The notes below the pieces were generated by a model. The model saw only the letters and a list, made by a program, of their open reading frames with translations, ran no database searches and was not told where the DNA came from. This document shows, one piece after another, positions 36,286-46,609 of a stretch of 64,000 bases of DNA. A program made the position numbers and the translations under genes. The DNA is from Trabulsiella guamensis ATCC 49490 (GTDB lineage Bacteria > Pseudomonadota > Gammaproteobacteria > Enterobacterales > Enterobacteriaceae). Each line of letters opens with the position of its first letter. Position 1 is the first letter of the stretch. The DNA is taken from assembly GCF_000734965.1 (NCBI RefSeq), contig NZ_JMTB01000114.1, positions 1 to 64,000 on the forward strand. The letters are read 5' to 3'.

Positions 36286-38031
36286 TTATCCGCGCAGCAA
36301 TGCCAGAAAATCATCATAACCGCTAAGCTCTGAAATTGTTGTCTGCGGATAGCGATACAGCACACTCGCCAGATAGCTAAAAATCTTCAGTTCATGCCGC
36401 GCGCTCGCCGAAGCGCAGGCAATCAGCACGTGACTGACCGGTTCGTTATTTACCAGTAGTGGCCGGGCAAGAGTAATAAAGTAGCCGCGGAAATGGCTTT
36501 GTCGTTCACTCCAGCAGTGCGGAATGGCGAGCTGATTCACGATCAGGTTTTCGCCTTCCCGTTCACGTTGCTCAATACGCCATGCTTCGTCTACTGTGAG
36601 ATGACCGCCGTCGGTCAGTTGCTTGCAAATATGGGCAATCACGCTTTGCCAGGTTTCATCGCTGTCATTGGCGTAATGAAAGCTACCCTGCGACAGGAAA
36701 AAACGTTCCGGGCGCTGGCGAATGAATGCCGATGCCAGCAAGTCTTTGATCTGGCCGATCGCGGCAGGCGTAATAATATTCCTGACGATCAACACCTCTC
36801 CCGGGATCTCATCAAGCAAATGGTGGCTGTTGTTAACGATTAGCGCCGGTTCAATGTCGGCGCACAGATCGCGTATTTCTCCCGGCGTGCGCGCAATGAT
36901 CACCCGGCAACTCATCACATCGCGCTCAATGGCCTGTTTGTTGATCGTCGCAATCGCGTTTTGATCGGCCAGCAGAATCACCGGGTAGCGATCCTGCTGG
37001 TGGCGCTCCAGTGCACAGGCGAAGTACAGTCCGATCAGATCGCTGTCAAACACCGGAATGTCCTGCTCCTCACGCAATTTATTAATAAACTGGATCCCTA
37101 AATCGAATGCCGCAGGCCACGCTGCTTTCAGGTTATTCATGCTGCCCTGACGGTTTTCCGGCAGCCAGACCGGCGAAGCGCTACAGCGGGCGATATGCCC
37201 GGTAAGATCCTCAATGAGTTGGGGATCGATAACATGTAGCGGCGCCAGCTCTGGCAGGCTGCGCAGCAGGCCGGAAATATAGTGCGTGGTGATGGTTTCC
37301 GCGCGCTGCTGGTGACTGTCGAGAAAATGTACTGCCGCACTGAAGGCGTCTGCACCCAGCCATAACCCCACGTCATCGGTGATACGTTGTAGCGTATCGT
37401 TATGAAAATGCGGCAAATCCGGTGACAGCCGGTTACGCAACGCATACACCGCCAGAATAATACTCGCCAGATAATCCGCAGGAATGGCCGGCCAGTCGCG
37501 GGCGTGGCGACAGGCATCCTGTAAGCGGGCAAGCGAATCCGGGTCGATACCAGGAAGAGGAAAAAGCAGTGGGTCTTTTTTCAGCAGATTCGCCAGTAAA
37601 ACGAGACATTTCTCTTCCGGTGCATCAATATAGTGGCCAGCGCCAGGGCGACTTTGAATACTGAACGCTTTCTCATAGCGCGCTTTCAGGCGCACCAGCC
37701 GTTCAGCAACCCAGGTTTCCGGCAGATTCAGCGTGTTTGCCAGCTGCGTGCGCGTGACGAACGCGTTAAGCAGGAGCATCGCCAGCAACCGGTCATCATT
37801 ATCATGTCGCTGTAAAAGTTCGAAATAGCTGCGCCTGTCGAAAATTTCCAGCTGATAACCGACGCTGGCGACGGCCATGACCCGCGCTTTTCCGCTGAGG
37901 GTAAAGTTCAGGTAATCAATGTCGCGCAGGATTGTACGCCCGGAAACACCCGTGAGCTGCGCCAGCACATTGAGCGAACAGGGCTGGTGTTCGAGTCTGG
38001 CAAGCAGCGTCAGCTGGCGTTCATTGAGCAT
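36286..38031 (-). CDS. frvR: Transcriptional regulator FrvR (PRD/EIIA-type antiterminator-like)
   Basis: 581-residue regulator of the frv operon, close to the 582 of E. coli. I start it at ATG 38031 (MLNERQLTLLARLE), with AGGGG upstream and 8 nt after frvX. It has an N-terminal helix-turn-helix (LAQLTGVSGRTILRDIDYL), central PRD-like regions, and a C-terminal fructose-type EIIA-like domain (NLIVNQLAIPHCWSE, with a candidate phospho-His). Phosphorylation by PTS proteins probably controls it. Confidence 0.93.
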   Translation of the reverse strand: MLNERQLTLLARLEHQPCSLNVLAQLTGVSGRTILRDIDYLNFTLSGKARVMAVASVGYQLEIFDRRSYFELLQRHDNDDRLLAMLLLNAFVTRTQLANTLNLPETWVAERLVRLKARYEKAFSIQSRPGAGHYIDAPEEKCLVLLANLLKKDPLLFPLPGIDPDSLARLQDACRHARDWPAIPADYLASIILAVYALRNRLSPDLPHFHNDTLQRITDDVGLWLGADAFSAAVHFLDSHQQRAETITTHYISGLLRSLPELAPLHVIDPQLIEDLTGHIARCSASPVWLPENRQGSMNNLKAAWPAAFDLGIQFINKLREEQDIPVFDSDLIGLYFACALERHQQDRYPVILLADQNAIATINKQAIERDVMSCRVIIARTPGEIRDLCADIEPALIVNNSHHLLDEIPGEVLIVRNIITPAAIGQIKDLLASAFIRQRPERFFLSQGSFHYANDSDETWQSVIAHICKQLTDGGHLTVDEAWRIEQREREGENLIVNQLAIPHCWSERQSHFRGYFITLARPLLVNNEPVSHVLIACASASARHELKIFSYLASVLYRYPQTTISELSGYDDFLALLRG

Positions 38032-38039
38032 AATTCCCC

Positions 38040-39101
38040 TTAGCGAAAATCGCCCAGCACACGGGCGCTGTTCTGATCCAACGACTGTAGCAGCTCGCGG
38101 AGAATGGATAGCGTTGCCGTGTAGTCCTGCGCTGAGATCATACCGCTGTTGGCATGCAAATAACGGGTCGGCAGGCACAGAGAAATCACCGGACGACCAC
38201 CACCCATGACATTGTAGCGGCCGCCGTCGGTGGCGCCGGTTTTCATCGTGCAGAACTGGATGGGCGCTTCAGCCCGTGCTGCGCTGGTTTTCAGCGCTGC
38301 CAGCAACTTCTGATTAGGGAAATAACGCTTATCAAATAACATGACTGCCGGTCCCTCGCCAAGTTTGAGTGGGTATTTAATGGCATCAATGCCGGGAACA
38401 TCGCCCGCAACGGCGGTATCCAGAACAATCACGATGTCCGGTTTGATGTGCTCTGCGGAGGTTTGCGCGCCGCGCAAACCTACCTCTTCTTCCACACTAC
38501 CTACGCCGAAAAGCGTAATCTCTGGATTATCAACCGTTTGTAACAGCTCAACCATCAACGCGCAGCCGACGCGATTATCCAGCGCCTTTCCTGTTATTTT
38601 ATCGGCCGACCAGCGGGCAAAATTAGCTTCCGGGCTGACAAAATCGCCGAACGCAATACCCGCGTTGACCACATCTTCACGGCAGTTCGCGCCGATATCG
38701 ATAAACATCTCGTCAAAATTAAGCGGCTGCTGTTTCTGTTTTTCGCTAAGCGCGTGAGGCGCCACAGAGCCGATAATCCCCGGAATTTTTTTACCGCTGC
38801 GGGTGCGGACCATCACCCGATGGTTGAGCATCGACTGATTCCACCAGCTACCGATGGTCTCAAAACGGATGAAGCCCGCGTCGCTGATGTGGGTCACCAT
38901 AAAACCGACTTCATCCATATGGCCGACAAGGGCGACTTTCGGCCCGCGCGACCCTTTGCGGGCGATAATACTGCCAAGCCCGTCAAAGGTAATTTCATCA
39001 GCATGCGGTTCGAGCGTCTGAAGCAGGATCTGGCGGACTTCCTGCTCGTCACCGCTGACCGCGCACGCATTGCATAACGTTTCCAGCAAATCACTGTTCA
39101 T
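38040..39101 (-). CDS. frvX: FrvX, M42-family aminopeptidase/endoglucanase-like hydrolase
   Basis: 353-residue metallohydrolase of the M42 family. Metal ligands and catalytic residues are recognisable in VGHMDEVGFMV (His/Asp), DNRVGCALM, VGSVEEEVGLRG (Glu pair) and VLDTAVAGD. Known relatives are tetrahedral aminopeptidases; the substrate in the frv pathway is unknown. The start overlaps the frvB stop by 11 nt. Confidence 0.93.
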   Translation of the reverse strand: MNSDLLETLCNACAVSGDEQEVRQILLQTLEPHADEITFDGLGSIIARKGSRGPKVALVGHMDEVGFMVTHISDAGFIRFETIGSWWNQSMLNHRVMVRTRSGKKIPGIIGSVAPHALSEKQKQQPLNFDEMFIDIGANCREDVVNAGIAFGDFVSPEANFARWSADKITGKALDNRVGCALMVELLQTVDNPEITLFGVGSVEEEVGLRGAQTSAEHIKPDIVIVLDTAVAGDVPGIDAIKYPLKLGEGPAVMLFDKRYFPNQKLLAALKTSAARAEAPIQFCTMKTGATDGGRYNVMGGGRPVISLCLPTRYLHANSGMISAQDYTATLSILRELLQSLDQNSARVLGDFR

Positions 39102-40536
39102 GAACCAGCTCCGGTTTTGCCGCTTTACGCTTCATCCACAGTCCTTTCAGTATGATAATCAAGGCGATATTCATCACCAGCCCGATGCCCAGCACCAGAT
39201 AAAATGACCCGGCGGGCGACATCAGCCCGATCAACGGATCGAATATACCGAGGCCCGGTGCCAGACGTTTGATGCCAAAAGCGATCACCAGCATGCCGGT
39301 GATCCCGCCACTTAATGTATTCGCGGTAATCATCGGCAGCGGTGCGGCAAGGGCATAAGGAATCGCTGGTTCGGTTGCCACCGTCGCACCCACCACAATC
39401 GCGCTGCTGGCGGCGGCTTTTTCCTGTTGCGTAAAGAGCTTAGGGGTAATGTAGGTGGCGATCCCTGCGGCCATTGGCGGCATCAGCGTGACGACGCCCA
39501 CAATGGCGTACCAGTCGTAAATATGCTTTTCCAGCAGCGAAAAGCAGAAGAACCATGCGGTTTTGTTGATCGGGCCGCCCATATCAAAGGCCAGCATTGC
39601 GCCAACCAGAAACGCGGCGCCGAGCTTCATTGACGGTGGAATCGTATTGAGGAAATGCAACAGGCCGCCCATAACGTCAGACATCAACGGGCCAATGACG
39701 TAATACGTCAGCACGCCGAAGATAAACAGCGTTACGAAGGGGATGAGCATCGAGCCCAGCAACGGTTGCAGTGCTTTACCCAGTTTGATTTTGCGAAACC
39801 ACAGTACAAAGTAACCAATCGCCAGACCCAGCACGACGGCGCCAAGAAAACCTGCGCCGGACTGCGTACCCAGCAACCCTTTATCGTTAGCCAGATAGCA
39901 GACCAGGAAAGCCGGTGCGAAGGCGGGTTTATCGGCAATCGACAGGGCGATGTACGCGCCCATAATCGGGATCATAAAGGTAAAGCCCAGATAACCGATC
40001 GACTCCACAACCCAGGTAAACGACGGCGCGCCTTTCGCCATGTCGGTATAAGGCAGGCCGAGTTGCACCAGCATGTTGGCGATGGCGACCAGGATACCGC
40101 CGCCGATCACGAACGGCAGCGCGGCGGAGACCCCCGCCATCAGGTGGCTCATCACGCTGCCCTGTTGCACTTCCTGCTGACCGAGCTTCACGCCACTTTC
40201 GGCCGCGAAAAGGTGCGAGTGTGTCGGTAACTGCGTGAAAATCTGGTCGATGTTTTTCAGTGCCTGAGAAATGGCGATTTCATATACCTGTTTCCCGGCG
40301 AAACGACTGCGGTCGTCAGCACTAAGTCCACGACCGGTGGCTAAAATGACGTAATCGGCGTCGGCAATCTCTTGCGCGGTGAGGCGATTTTCCACACCGC
40401 TCGACCCCTGTGTTTCGACTTTAATGGTATGGCCCAGCGCACGCGCTTTCTGCTCCAGCGCTTCGGCGACCATATAAGTATGTGCGATCCCCGCCGGACA
40501 GTTGGTTATCGCCACCAGACGTAATGTTGGTTCCAT
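39091..40536 (-). CDS. frvB: Fructose-like PTS permease IIBC component FrvB
   Basis: 481-residue fused enzyme IIB-IIC. The IIB domain (about 1-100) has the phospho-cysteine motif ITNCPAGIAHTYM (Cys13). The IIC domain (about 130-470) has eight or so membrane spans, including FTWVVESIGYLGFTFMIPIM and LAFDMGGPINKTAWFF. With FrvA it should import and phosphorylate an unknown sugar. Confidence 0.94.
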   Translation of the reverse strand: MEPTLRLVAITNCPAGIAHTYMVAEALEQKARALGHTIKVETQGSSGVENRLTAQEIADADYVILATGRGLSADDRSRFAGKQVYEIAISQALKNIDQIFTQLPTHSHLFAAESGVKLGQQEVQQGSVMSHLMAGVSAALPFVIGGGILVAIANMLVQLGLPYTDMAKGAPSFTWVVESIGYLGFTFMIPIMGAYIALSIADKPAFAPAFLVCYLANDKGLLGTQSGAGFLGAVVLGLAIGYFVLWFRKIKLGKALQPLLGSMLIPFVTLFIFGVLTYYVIGPLMSDVMGGLLHFLNTIPPSMKLGAAFLVGAMLAFDMGGPINKTAWFFCFSLLEKHIYDWYAIVGVVTLMPPMAAGIATYITPKLFTQQEKAAASSAIVVGATVATEPAIPYALAAPLPMITANTLSGGITGMLVIAFGIKRLAPGLGIFDPLIGLMSPAGSFYLVLGIGLVMNIALIIILKGLWMKRKAAKPELVHEQ

Positions 40537-40546
40537 AGACAGCCCC

Positions 40547-40993
40547 TTATTCGCTAATCGTTTGATTTAACAGAGCAACTATCTGGCTGACGTCGCCATT
40601 TTTGAGTTTCTCAATGAATTCCGCATGAATGATTTTTCGGCACAGGGCACCAATCAGCTGTACCTGATTTTCTTCACCCTCCTGCGGCACACCGAGGCAG
40701 ATCCAGCAGGTAACCGGTGCGTCATCGCTGGCTTTCCAGTCCACACCGTGCGACTGGCGAGCAAACATAACGAAAGGGTGTTTTACGCAAGCGCTTTTGC
40801 CATGCGGCACCGCCACGCCGGAGCCGAAACCGGTGGAGTGTAATTTTTCGCGTAGCAGAAGCGTTTGCAGGAAGCGATTTCTGTCGGTGACGAAGCCATT
40901 TTTCCCGGCCATTTCAGCCAGCTGTTTGAGGATTGAATAAACCGTGTTGCCACGAATATTCAGGTCGATGCAGGAAGGGGTTAGTACAGCCAT
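40547..40993 (-). CDS. frvA: PTS enzyme IIA component FrvA
   Basis: 148-residue fructose-type EIIA protein that hands phosphate from HPr to FrvB. The active-site histidine is in GSGVAVPHGKSACVKHP (about residue 63). The length matches E. coli FrvA. It is the first gene of frvABXR, with the promoter expected in the 168 nt between it and rhaM. Confidence 0.94.
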   Translation of the reverse strand: MAVLTPSCIDLNIRGNTVYSILKQLAEMAGKNGFVTDRNRFLQTLLLREKLHSTGFGSGVAVPHGKSACVKHPFVMFARQSHGVDWKASDDAPVTCWICLGVPQEGEENQVQLIGALCRKIIHAEFIEKLKNGDVSQIVALLNQTISE

Positions 40994-41081
40994 TGGGTCA
41001 CTCCGTCTACGATAATCGTTTAGATTGTAGCGGGGCGACGATCAGGAAATGAGCGGGAATATGTCAGAAGCAGGTGACAAG

Positions 41082-41107
41082 ACGCCGCCCATCTGGCGGC
41101 GTTTTTT
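41082..41107 (+). terminator. Hairpin between frvA and rhaM
   Basis: Perfect 8-bp stem ACGCCGCC/GGCGGCGT with a 5-nt loop followed by T6 on the + strand. Flanking genes are on the minus strand, so it is not oriented as a classical rha terminator, though it may act in both directions. Confidence 0.65.
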
Positions 41108-41161
41108 GTGTCCTGAAACACACTTTCGCTTTTGTTTAATAAGCGGGAATAACGTATTGCA

Positions 41162-41476
41162 TTACACCAGATAAAACACCGGCTTCAATTCCACACTGAC
41201 CGGGCTGTTGTCCGGATTGGCGGACATCACATCACGCATATGTTTCCACCAGCGCTGGCATACGTCGGTGCTGGCGACGGCATCCCAGCGTTCTTCTGAT
41301 TCAATCTCAACGCTGGCGAACAGCAGATTGCGTGCTTTGTCGAGGTAAATCGCGTAGTGGTGCGCGCCGTGGGCCTTCAGCGTAGCTTCCAGCTCTGGCC
41401 AGATTGGGTTGTGGCGACGCTCGTATTCTTCGTGCGCGTCAGGATTAACCTGCATGACGAACGCTTTGCGGATCAT
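41162..41476 (-). CDS. rhaM: L-rhamnose mutarotase
   Basis: Interconverts alpha and beta anomers of L-rhamnose. The 104 residues are full length. The active-site His and Tyr of [14 protein letters not shown] and the C-terminal WWKHMRDVM are present. The start overlaps the fucO-like stop by 4 nt, so it is the last gene of rhaBAD-fucO-like-rhaM. Confidence 0.96.
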   Translation of the reverse strand: MIRKAFVMQVNPDAHEEYERRHNPIWPELEATLKAHGAHHYAIYLDKARNLLFASVEIESEERWDAVASTDVCQRWWKHMRDVMSANPDNSPVSVELKPVFYLV

Positions 41477-42621
41477 AATGCCTCCAGATACAGCTCACGA
41501 ACCTCGTCGCGGCTGGCGGTACGCGGGTTACAGGGCGCGCACGGATCGGCGAGCGCTTTGTCCAGCCAGCCTTCGATATCCGCTCTGGTGACGCCCAGTT
41601 TGCTGAAACCGGACGGAATGCCAACTCTGGCGCTTAGCTGACGAATCGCGTTGATGGCTTCCCTGCTGGCGGCTTCGTCACTCATGCCGCACGTTTCCAC
41701 ACCCATGGCGTGCGCCACACGGGCAAAGCGTGCCACGGCGTTCGGGCGGTTAAAGTTTTCGATGATCGGCAGCAGGATGGCGTTACAGACGCCATGTGGC
41801 AGGTTATGCGTGGCGCCCGGCTGGTGCGCCAGCGCGTGAACCAGCCCCAGACCTGCGCTGTTAAAGGCCATTCCCGCCAGATACTGACCAAACGCCATTT
41901 GCTCGCGCGCTTCAAGGTTGTGGCCATCGTCGACGGCTTTCGGCAGCCAGAGGGTGATCAGCCGAATCGCCTCCAGCGCGTTAGCATCGGTCAACGGATG
42001 CGCACCGACAGAAACATACGCTTCAATGGCGTGCGTCAGCGCATCCATGCCGGTGGCTGCGGTCACGGACGCCGGGATCTCCAGCATCACGCTGGCATCG
42101 TCAACGGCAATATCCGGAATAATGTTCGCGTCGATAATCACCTCTTTGACCTGCCGTTCGCTGTCGATGATCACCGCGTTGCTGGTCATCTCCGCCGCTG
42201 TACCGGCGGTGGTGTTGATCGCCACCAGCGGTACGCCCGGTTTTTTCACTTTACCCACGCCGGAATAGGCCGTTGACGGGCCTGGGTTGGCGGTAAGGAT
42301 CTTAATGGCTTTGGCGGTATCAATCGGGCTGCCGCCGCCGAAAGCGATCAGGTAATCGCACTGCGATGCCTTGTAAGCGCTGAAGCCTTGTTGCACCAGC
42401 GCTTCTGTCGGGTTCGGGAACACGTCATCAAACAGGTGATACGGCATCTGATGGGCATCCAGCGCGGCAAACAGGCTGTCGAGCAGCCCCAGTTTGACGA
42501 GCTGCCCGTCGGTGACAATCAGCGCCTTGCCCCACTGTTTGCCTGCCACCATGTTCACCATATCGCCAATCGCGCCCGCGCCATGCAGGCTGATTTTGGG
42601 TAGTGCCAGCATAAAACTCAT
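41473..42621 (-). CDS. Lactaldehyde reductase (FucO-like, iron-dependent alcohol dehydrogenase)
   Basis: 382-residue group III alcohol dehydrogenase. The NAD-binding loop is [13 protein letters not shown], and metal ligands lie in [12 protein letters not shown] (Asp/His), [18 protein letters not shown] (His). It would reduce L-lactaldehyde, the product of RhaD, to 1,2-propanediol with NADH. E. coli K-12 rha lacks this gene and uses fucO elsewhere; a similar gene is in the Salmonella rha operon. The start has an AGGAG and lies 50 nt after rhaD. Confidence 0.93.
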   Translation of the reverse strand: MSFMLALPKISLHGAGAIGDMVNMVAGKQWGKALIVTDGQLVKLGLLDSLFAALDAHQMPYHLFDDVFPNPTEALVQQGFSAYKASQCDYLIAFGGGSPIDTAKAIKILTANPGPSTAYSGVGKVKKPGVPLVAINTTAGTAAEMTSNAVIIDSERQVKEVIIDANIIPDIAVDDASVMLEIPASVTAATGMDALTHAIEAYVSVGAHPLTDANALEAIRLITLWLPKAVDDGHNLEAREQMAFGQYLAGMAFNSAGLGLVHALAHQPGATHNLPHGVCNAILLPIIENFNRPNAVARFARVAHAMGVETCGMSDEAASREAINAIRQLSARVGIPSGFSKLGVTRADIEGWLDKALADPCAPCNPRTASRDEVRELYLEAL

Positions 42622-42671
42622 ATAACTCTCCTTAAATGTTTGCTGTGATTTTTCCGGCGGCAGGCGCGTGG

Positions 42672-43502
42672 TTATGGGTAAAGTTCGAGTGCGCTAGCCA
42701 GCGGGGTGACGCCAAAGCGTTGACCCAGCGCGATGAGTTGCTCGCGGGTAATGGTCTGCTTCATGCCGCCCATCGAGTAGACTTTCACCAGTACCTGCGC
42801 GGATTTTTCGGCGGTGTCGATCAAACCAAAGGTTTCATCCAGCGTCGGGCCGCTGCCAAAGACACCGTGGAAGGGCCACAGCACCAGCGCGTGTTTTTGC
42901 ATTTCCTGAGCCGTGGCCTGCCCGATGTCATCCGTGCCCGGCACCATCCACGGCAGAATGCCGACGCCGTCAGGGAACACCACCAGACACTCGGTACTGC
43001 CTTCCCACAGCTTACGGGTGAAGAGATCGGTACGATTTTCCAGTACGTAGGTCAGCGCAATCAGATTCGTGGCATGACAGTGCATGATGACGCGGTCTTT
43101 TCCGCCTGTGGCGGTAATACGCTCACAATGGGACTGGAAATGTGCAGGTAACTCCGACGTCGGTACGGCGTCGTCCGTCAGCCCCCACAAAATGTGATAA
43201 CCGGCACCGTCGTTATCGACTTTCACCACACCGAGATTCGCGGTTGGATTGAGTTGCACGTTGCGGAAAAACTTACCGGAACCGGTGACGATAAACGGCA
43301 TGCCCGCGAGTTGAGGCAATGGCTGGCTCAGTGCGATGTAGCGCGGCTGAGGGTGAAAATCGGCGCGGTACGGTGCAATATCCGCATCGTCCAGACGCAG
43401 CGTCAGGTTGCCGCCGTTGCGTTCGTCCCAGCCTTTCAGCCAGGCGTCAGAAGTGGCTTTGATCATACCCTGGACGAACCAGGAATCGAGAATGGTCTGC
43501 AT
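42672..43502 (-). CDS. rhaD: Rhamnulose-1-phosphate aldolase
   Basis: Class II zinc aldolase that splits L-rhamnulose 1-phosphate into dihydroxyacetone phosphate and L-lactaldehyde. I start it at ATG 43502 ([13 protein letters not shown]), giving 276 residues like E. coli (274); a longer upstream frame runs through a REP element and is not real. The zinc ligands are in IMHCHATN and the phosphate site in VTGSGKFF. Confidence 0.96.
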   Translation of the reverse strand: MQTILDSWFVQGMIKATSDAWLKGWDERNGGNLTLRLDDADIAPYRADFHPQPRYIALSQPLPQLAGMPFIVTGSGKFFRNVQLNPTANLGVVKVDNDGAGYHILWGLTDDAVPTSELPAHFQSHCERITATGGKDRVIMHCHATNLIALTYVLENRTDLFTRKLWEGSTECLVVFPDGVGILPWMVPGTDDIGQATAQEMQKHALVLWPFHGVFGSGPTLDETFGLIDTAEKSAQVLVKVYSMGGMKQTITREQLIALGQRFGVTPLASALELYP

Positions 43503-43525
43503 AGTCTTGTGGTTCCTTTGAAAAT

Positions 43526-43575
43526 GCCGGGTGACTCTGTACTTGTAGGCCCGGCAAGCGAAGTGCCGCCGGGCA
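43526..43575. repeat. REP-like repeat between rhaA and rhaD
   Basis: Two GCCGGG-type stems (GCCGGGTG...AGGCCCGGC and GTGCCGCCGGGCA) fill the 79-nt gap between rhaA and rhaD. Such elements within operons often alter mRNA stability. Confidence 0.65.
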
Positions 43576-43581
43576 ATGTAT

Positions 43582-44841
43582 TTACTTGCGACTGGCCAGT
43601 ACGTCTTTCTCGTACGCGCGGACGTTCTCCAGCCACTGGCTGCCTGCTGGCGTATCATGGCGCTGGCAGTACATTTCCCATACCGCCTGCCACGGCAGCG
43701 ATTTCTGCTCCTCCAGCAGCGCCAGGCGGGCGGTGTAATCGCCGTCCAGCTCCAGCTGACGCAGTTCGGCGGTCGGCTCCAGCAGCGCGCGCAGCAGGGC
43801 TTTCTTCATATTGCGGGTGCCGATGACCCACGCCGCGATGCGGTTGATGGAAGCGTCGAAGAAGTCCAGACCGATGTGAACGCGGTCGAACAGATCGTGA
43901 CGGATGATTTCGCTGGCAATGGCCTGGGTTTCGTCATCCAGCAGCACCACATGGTCGCTGTCCCAGCGCACCGGGCGGCTGACGTGCAGCAGCAGGCGCG
44001 GCACAAACAGCATCGCGGCAGAGATTTTGTCAGAGATGACTTCTGTCGGGTGGAAATGACCCGCATCGAGACACAGCGCGGTCTGGCGGCTGGTGGCGTA
44101 CCCCATGTAGAACTCGTTCGAGCCCACGGTGTAGCTCTCGGCACCAATGCCGAACAGCTTGCTTTCCACGGCATCAATGTGGTGCGCCGGGTTCAGTTTT
44201 TCGCTGATGATCTCGTCCAGTGCATTCAGCAAACGCTGGCGCGGTGCGAAGCGGTCAACGGTAAGGTCTTTCATACCGTCGGGGATCCAGATGTTCATCA
44301 CCGACGGGGTGCCCAGTTGCTCGCCGAAATACGCTGATACGCGGCGGCTGGCCTTGCAGTGGTCAATCCAGAACTGGCGGATCTCGTCATTCGCGTGGGC
44401 GAGGGTGAAGCCATCGGCGCTCAGCGGGTGAGAGAAGCAGGAGGGGTTGAAATCCAGTCCCAACTGGTGGGTTTTGGCCCATTTTACCCAATTGACGAAA
44501 TGTTCCGGTTTGATGTCGTTACGGGCGACCGGTGCGTCGGATTCAAGATAAATCGCGTGCAGATTCAGGCGCTTTGGTCCCGGGATCAGGCTTAACGCCA
44601 GTTCGAGATCGGCGCGAAGTTCCGTGGCGTTGCGTGCTTTCCCAGGATAGTTGCCGGTAGCCTGGATCCCGCCGGTTAACGCGCCGGTCGGGTTTTCGAA
44701 ACCGGCCACGTCGTCGCCCTGCCAGCAATGCATTGAAACCGGTAAGCGATCGAGCTGGCGCAGTGCCTGCTCGACATCCACGCCGACGGCGGCAAAACGC
44801 TGTTTAGCCAGTTCCCATGCCTGTTCTGTTTGAGTGGTCAT
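43582..44841 (-). CDS. rhaA: L-rhamnose isomerase
   Basis: Converts L-rhamnose to L-rhamnulose; metal-dependent cytoplasmic enzyme. The start ATG 44841 overlaps the rhaB stop by 4 nt (ATGA) and gives 419 residues, the E. coli length; two extra upstream codons belong to rhaB. Conserved metal-site segments include [15 protein letters not shown] and [10 protein letters not shown]. Confidence 0.97.
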   Translation of the reverse strand: MTTQTEQAWELAKQRFAAVGVDVEQALRQLDRLPVSMHCWQGDDVAGFENPTGALTGGIQATGNYPGKARNATELRADLELALSLIPGPKRLNLHAIYLESDAPVARNDIKPEHFVNWVKWAKTHQLGLDFNPSCFSHPLSADGFTLAHANDEIRQFWIDHCKASRRVSAYFGEQLGTPSVMNIWIPDGMKDLTVDRFAPRQRLLNALDEIISEKLNPAHHIDAVESKLFGIGAESYTVGSNEFYMGYATSRQTALCLDAGHFHPTEVISDKISAAMLFVPRLLLHVSRPVRWDSDHVVLLDDETQAIASEIIRHDLFDRVHIGLDFFDASINRIAAWVIGTRNMKKALLRALLEPTAELRQLELDGDYTARLALLEEQKSLPWQAVWEMYCQRHDTPAGSQWLENVRAYEKDVLASRK

Positions 44842-46307
44842 GCGCAAAGCTCCTTTGTCTGTGGTTGCGGCTGAAACTGCGCAACATAGCGGGCAATTTC
44901 ATGGTTCGGATTGGGTGTATAAGTGATCAGGTCGTAGTTTTTACTTACCACCTGACGAAAATCGTCGACGTTATTCAGCTCATCCAGCGTCATCAGCTGA
45001 ATACCGATGTTGCCGAGTGTTGATGCCTCTGTCGGTCCGGCGATCACGGTGATACCGCAGGCGTCGGCGCACAGTTGGTTAAGCAGTGGGTTCTGGCAGC
45101 CGCCGCCCACAATATGTAACTGGCTGAATGGCTGACCGCGCAGGGCGGTGAGTTCTGCCAGCACGCGGGCATACAGCAACGCCAGACTGTCAAAAATACA
45201 GCGCGCCAGCTGCGCCGCTGTAGCGGGTACCGGTTGCTCGCTTTCGCGGCAAGCGGTCTGGATTTCCGCGCTCATGTTGTCGGGGTTAATGAAGCGGTCG
45301 TCGTTGGGGTTGATGACGAAGCGGCAGGCCGGCAGCGTTGCGGTGTCGGCGATCAGCGCCTGCAGATCCGTAACGTTTTGTTCCCGCAGCACGCGTTGCA
45401 GCAACCACAGACCCATAATGTTTTTCAGCACGCGATAGCGGCCTTCCGCACCGCCTTCATTGGTGATGTTGGCCTGCAAGGCCGCATCGCTGGTGCAGGG
45501 CGTTTTGCTCTCAAAGCCCATCAGTGACCAGGTACCGGAAGAGAGATATGCCGCATCATTGCCGTGCAGCGGCGAGGCGATAACCGCGCTGGCAGTATCG
45601 TGGCTGGCCACCGCCACTACCGGAATGGCATTACCTTGCGGGCAGCGCCAGTGACCGATGATGTTGCCAGGGTGCGTCGGCGTGCCAAACCAGCGGCGCG
45701 GAACGCCTGTCCAGTCGAGCAGTTTCTCGTCCCAGTTATCGGTGTTAATGTTGACCAGTTGTGTGGTGGTGGCGTTGGTATATTCCCAGTTCAGCTTGCC
45801 GGTCAGGCGGTAGCTGAAATAGTCGGGGATCAGCAGGGCATGGGCCACGCGGTCGAGCAGTTCCGGCTGTTGCGTTGCCAGCGCATGAAGCTGATAGAGT
45901 GTATTAAACGACAGAAACTGAATGCCGCTACGCTGGTAAATATCAGCTTTGCCCAACTGCGCTTGCGCTTGTTGCATCACGCCCTGCGTGCGGCTGTCGC
46001 GATAGGAAACCGGCAGCCCGACGCGCTGGCCCTGCTTGTCCAGCAGCACATAGTCGACGCCCCAGGTGTCGATGCCGATGCTGTCGATGAGAATGCCCCC
46101 GGCGCAGATGTTTTCCAGCCCGCGACGAATACCCGCCTCAAGACTATCGATATCCCAGCAGTCAAAGCCGTCCCTTTTTTGCAGGCAGTTCACAAAGCGA
46201 TGCGCTTCGCGAAGCGACAAAGTACGATGTTCGCGGTCGTAGCTGGCAAGCATCACACGCCCGCTGGAAGCGCCTAAATCTACGGCGACACAATGGCGAA
46301 AAGTCAT
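44838..46307 (-). CDS. rhaB: Rhamnulokinase
   Basis: FGGY-family kinase that phosphorylates L-rhamnulose with ATP. The 489 residues equal E. coli. The phosphate-1 loop is [11 protein letters not shown], the catalytic Asp is in GIDTWGVD, and the C-terminal GGGCQN adenosine motif is present. First gene of the catabolic operon; the divergent region to rhaS contains RhaS-type and CRP sites. Confidence 0.97.
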   Translation of the reverse strand: MTFRHCVAVDLGASSGRVMLASYDREHRTLSLREAHRFVNCLQKRDGFDCWDIDSLEAGIRRGLENICAGGILIDSIGIDTWGVDYVLLDKQGQRVGLPVSYRDSRTQGVMQQAQAQLGKADIYQRSGIQFLSFNTLYQLHALATQQPELLDRVAHALLIPDYFSYRLTGKLNWEYTNATTTQLVNINTDNWDEKLLDWTGVPRRWFGTPTHPGNIIGHWRCPQGNAIPVVAVASHDTASAVIASPLHGNDAAYLSSGTWSLMGFESKTPCTSDAALQANITNEGGAEGRYRVLKNIMGLWLLQRVLREQNVTDLQALIADTATLPACRFVINPNDDRFINPDNMSAEIQTACRESEQPVPATAAQLARCIFDSLALLYARVLAELTALRGQPFSQLHIVGGGCQNPLLNQLCADACGITVIAGPTEASTLGNIGIQLMTLDELNNVDDFRQVVSKNYDLITYTPNPNHEIARYVAQFQPQPQTKELCA

Positions 46308-46609
46308 CTCAGGGATCCTTCAGATAATCAGTGCATTCAGTCTAAAAAGAGCGCAGCGGCGCTACCTTCTCGTTACTGACAGGCGAAAATTGGCGCTGGC
46401 AAGAAAGCAAAGGTGAAGGTGAGACAGCTCACAGTTTCCAGTTTTGAGCCTGATCTGGCCTGGTGTGACGTTCGCCGCATTTCCTGATTTTTCCGGACGT
46501 TTCTTGAAAAAATGGCAGGCTATGCGTGCTTTATTGTCAAAAATTCAAGGTGAGATTGCCGCGCCCCACTTATTATCCTGATAACTTTTCTCATCGGGTG
46601 GGAGGCGTT
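46308..46609. promoter_or_regulatory. rhaB-rhaS divergent control region
   Basis: 302 nt with rhaBAD and rhaSR promoters. A CRP-like site GGTGAGACAGCTCACA is at about 46418-46433. Between it and rhaB the sequence CTTCTCGTTACTGACAGGCGAAAATTGGCGCTGGC-like region (about 46361-46400) corresponds to the RhaS half-sites of the E. coli rhaB promoter. The rhaSR half probably binds RhaR, but I could not delimit its site. Confidence 0.7.

Noticed and set aside
43503-43658. N-terminal extension of rhaD by 52 codons
   Set aside because: It would run through a REP-like repeat and into rhaA; the ATG at 43502 gives the family length.
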